The position numbers and the translations under genes are program-made. From Paracoccus versutus (GTDB lineage: Bacteria; Pseudomonadota; Alphaproteobacteria; Rhodobacterales; Rhodobacteraceae), in NCBI RefSeq assembly GCF_000763885.1, contig NZ_JRKO01000008.1, forward strand, positions 1 through 64,000: a stretch of DNA of 64,000 bases, given 5' to 3'. Below, piece after piece: positions 63,998 to 64,000 of this stretch. Positions within the stretch are counted from its first letter, which is position 1, and each line of letters begins with the position of its first letter. A model generated the notes under the pieces. It was not told the origin of the DNA and made no database searches. It saw only the letters and a program-made list of their open reading frames with translations.

Positions 63998-64000
63998 GTC

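Noticed and set aside
1-64000. tRNA or rRNA genes
   Set aside because: Intergenic regions were scanned by eye for T-arm GGTTCGAATCC-like sequences and rRNA cores; none was found.

Overview
This is a GC-rich chromosomal window from an alphaproteobacterium, almost certainly Rhodobacterales and most likely Paracoccus or a close relative. That is inference from several signs: the DUF1150 partner behind a small heat-shock protein, a DUF1467 gene beside methylmalonyl-CoA epimerase, the GEAS variant of the IlvB thiamine-diphosphate motif, aerobic cobaltochelatase genes (cobS, cobT), and very close protein resemblance to rhizobial and rhodobacterial polyol enzymes. No rRNA or tRNA gene was found. Most of the window is ordinary, densely packed housekeeping sequence.

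Layout. 1-3678 (minus): a polyamine-type ABC importer operon (ATPase, two paralogous binding proteins, start of a permease cut by the window edge). Each binding-protein gene is followed by a strong hairpin. 3859-5648: FAD oxidoreductase and DUF421 membrane protein. 5742-16105 (minus): a complete polyol catabolic island, made of xylitol dehydrogenase, xylulokinase, an AraC-type regulator, a sugar/polyol ABC importer, ribitol dehydrogenase, a D-ribulokinase-like FGGY kinase and an L-xylulose-reductase-like SDR. The importer would bring in a pentitol, the dehydrogenases oxidise it to a pentulose and the kinases phosphorylate it towards the pentose phosphate pathway. 16315-18096: yqeY and carA. 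18186-20264: a glycosyltransferase fused to an MshEN-like (possible c-di-GMP-binding) N-terminus.

20265-21480 is the only long gene-free stretch. It holds a dispersed repeat family with about 64-bp spacing in its clearest part, a decayed IS5-type transposase and a 159-bp MITE-like element with 16-bp terminal inverted repeats. 21481-32702 is housekeeping: glnE, bpt, ilvBN, an M48 lipoprotein, nitroreductase, methylmalonyl-CoA epimerase and a stand-alone receiver protein. 32706-39401: GNAT, a DUF1800/DUF1501 pair, aspS, a CPBP membrane protein and a GH25 lysozyme lipoprotein. 39543-41621: an unknown protein divergent from an RTX calcium-binding protein whose gene is compositionally foreign in its 5' two thirds.

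41640-50902: FAD-linked D-lactate dehydrogenase-like enzyme, DUF808, cobS, an inverted hicAB toxin-antitoxin pair, cobT, a GT4 glycosyltransferase and aminopeptidase P. 51071-59070 (mostly minus): DUF475 and a tightly overlapping operon (YbjN-proC-csaA-hydroxyacid dehydrogenase-glycerate kinase, the last with two frameshifts). cobC follows on the plus strand, then purE-purK. 59234-64000: a small exported protein, hsp20-DUF1150 behind a probable RpoH promoter, an ATP-sulfurylase-like protein lacking the catalytic motif, trxB, an Lrp/AsnC regulator and a serine recombinase. A sigma70-like promoter fires off the right edge.

No convincing wholly new multi-gene system was recognised. The most unusual items are the repeat array at 20268-21389, the chimeric RTX gene, hicAB splitting cobS from cobT, the MshEN-glycosyltransferase fusion and the catalytically stripped ATP-sulfurylase homologue.
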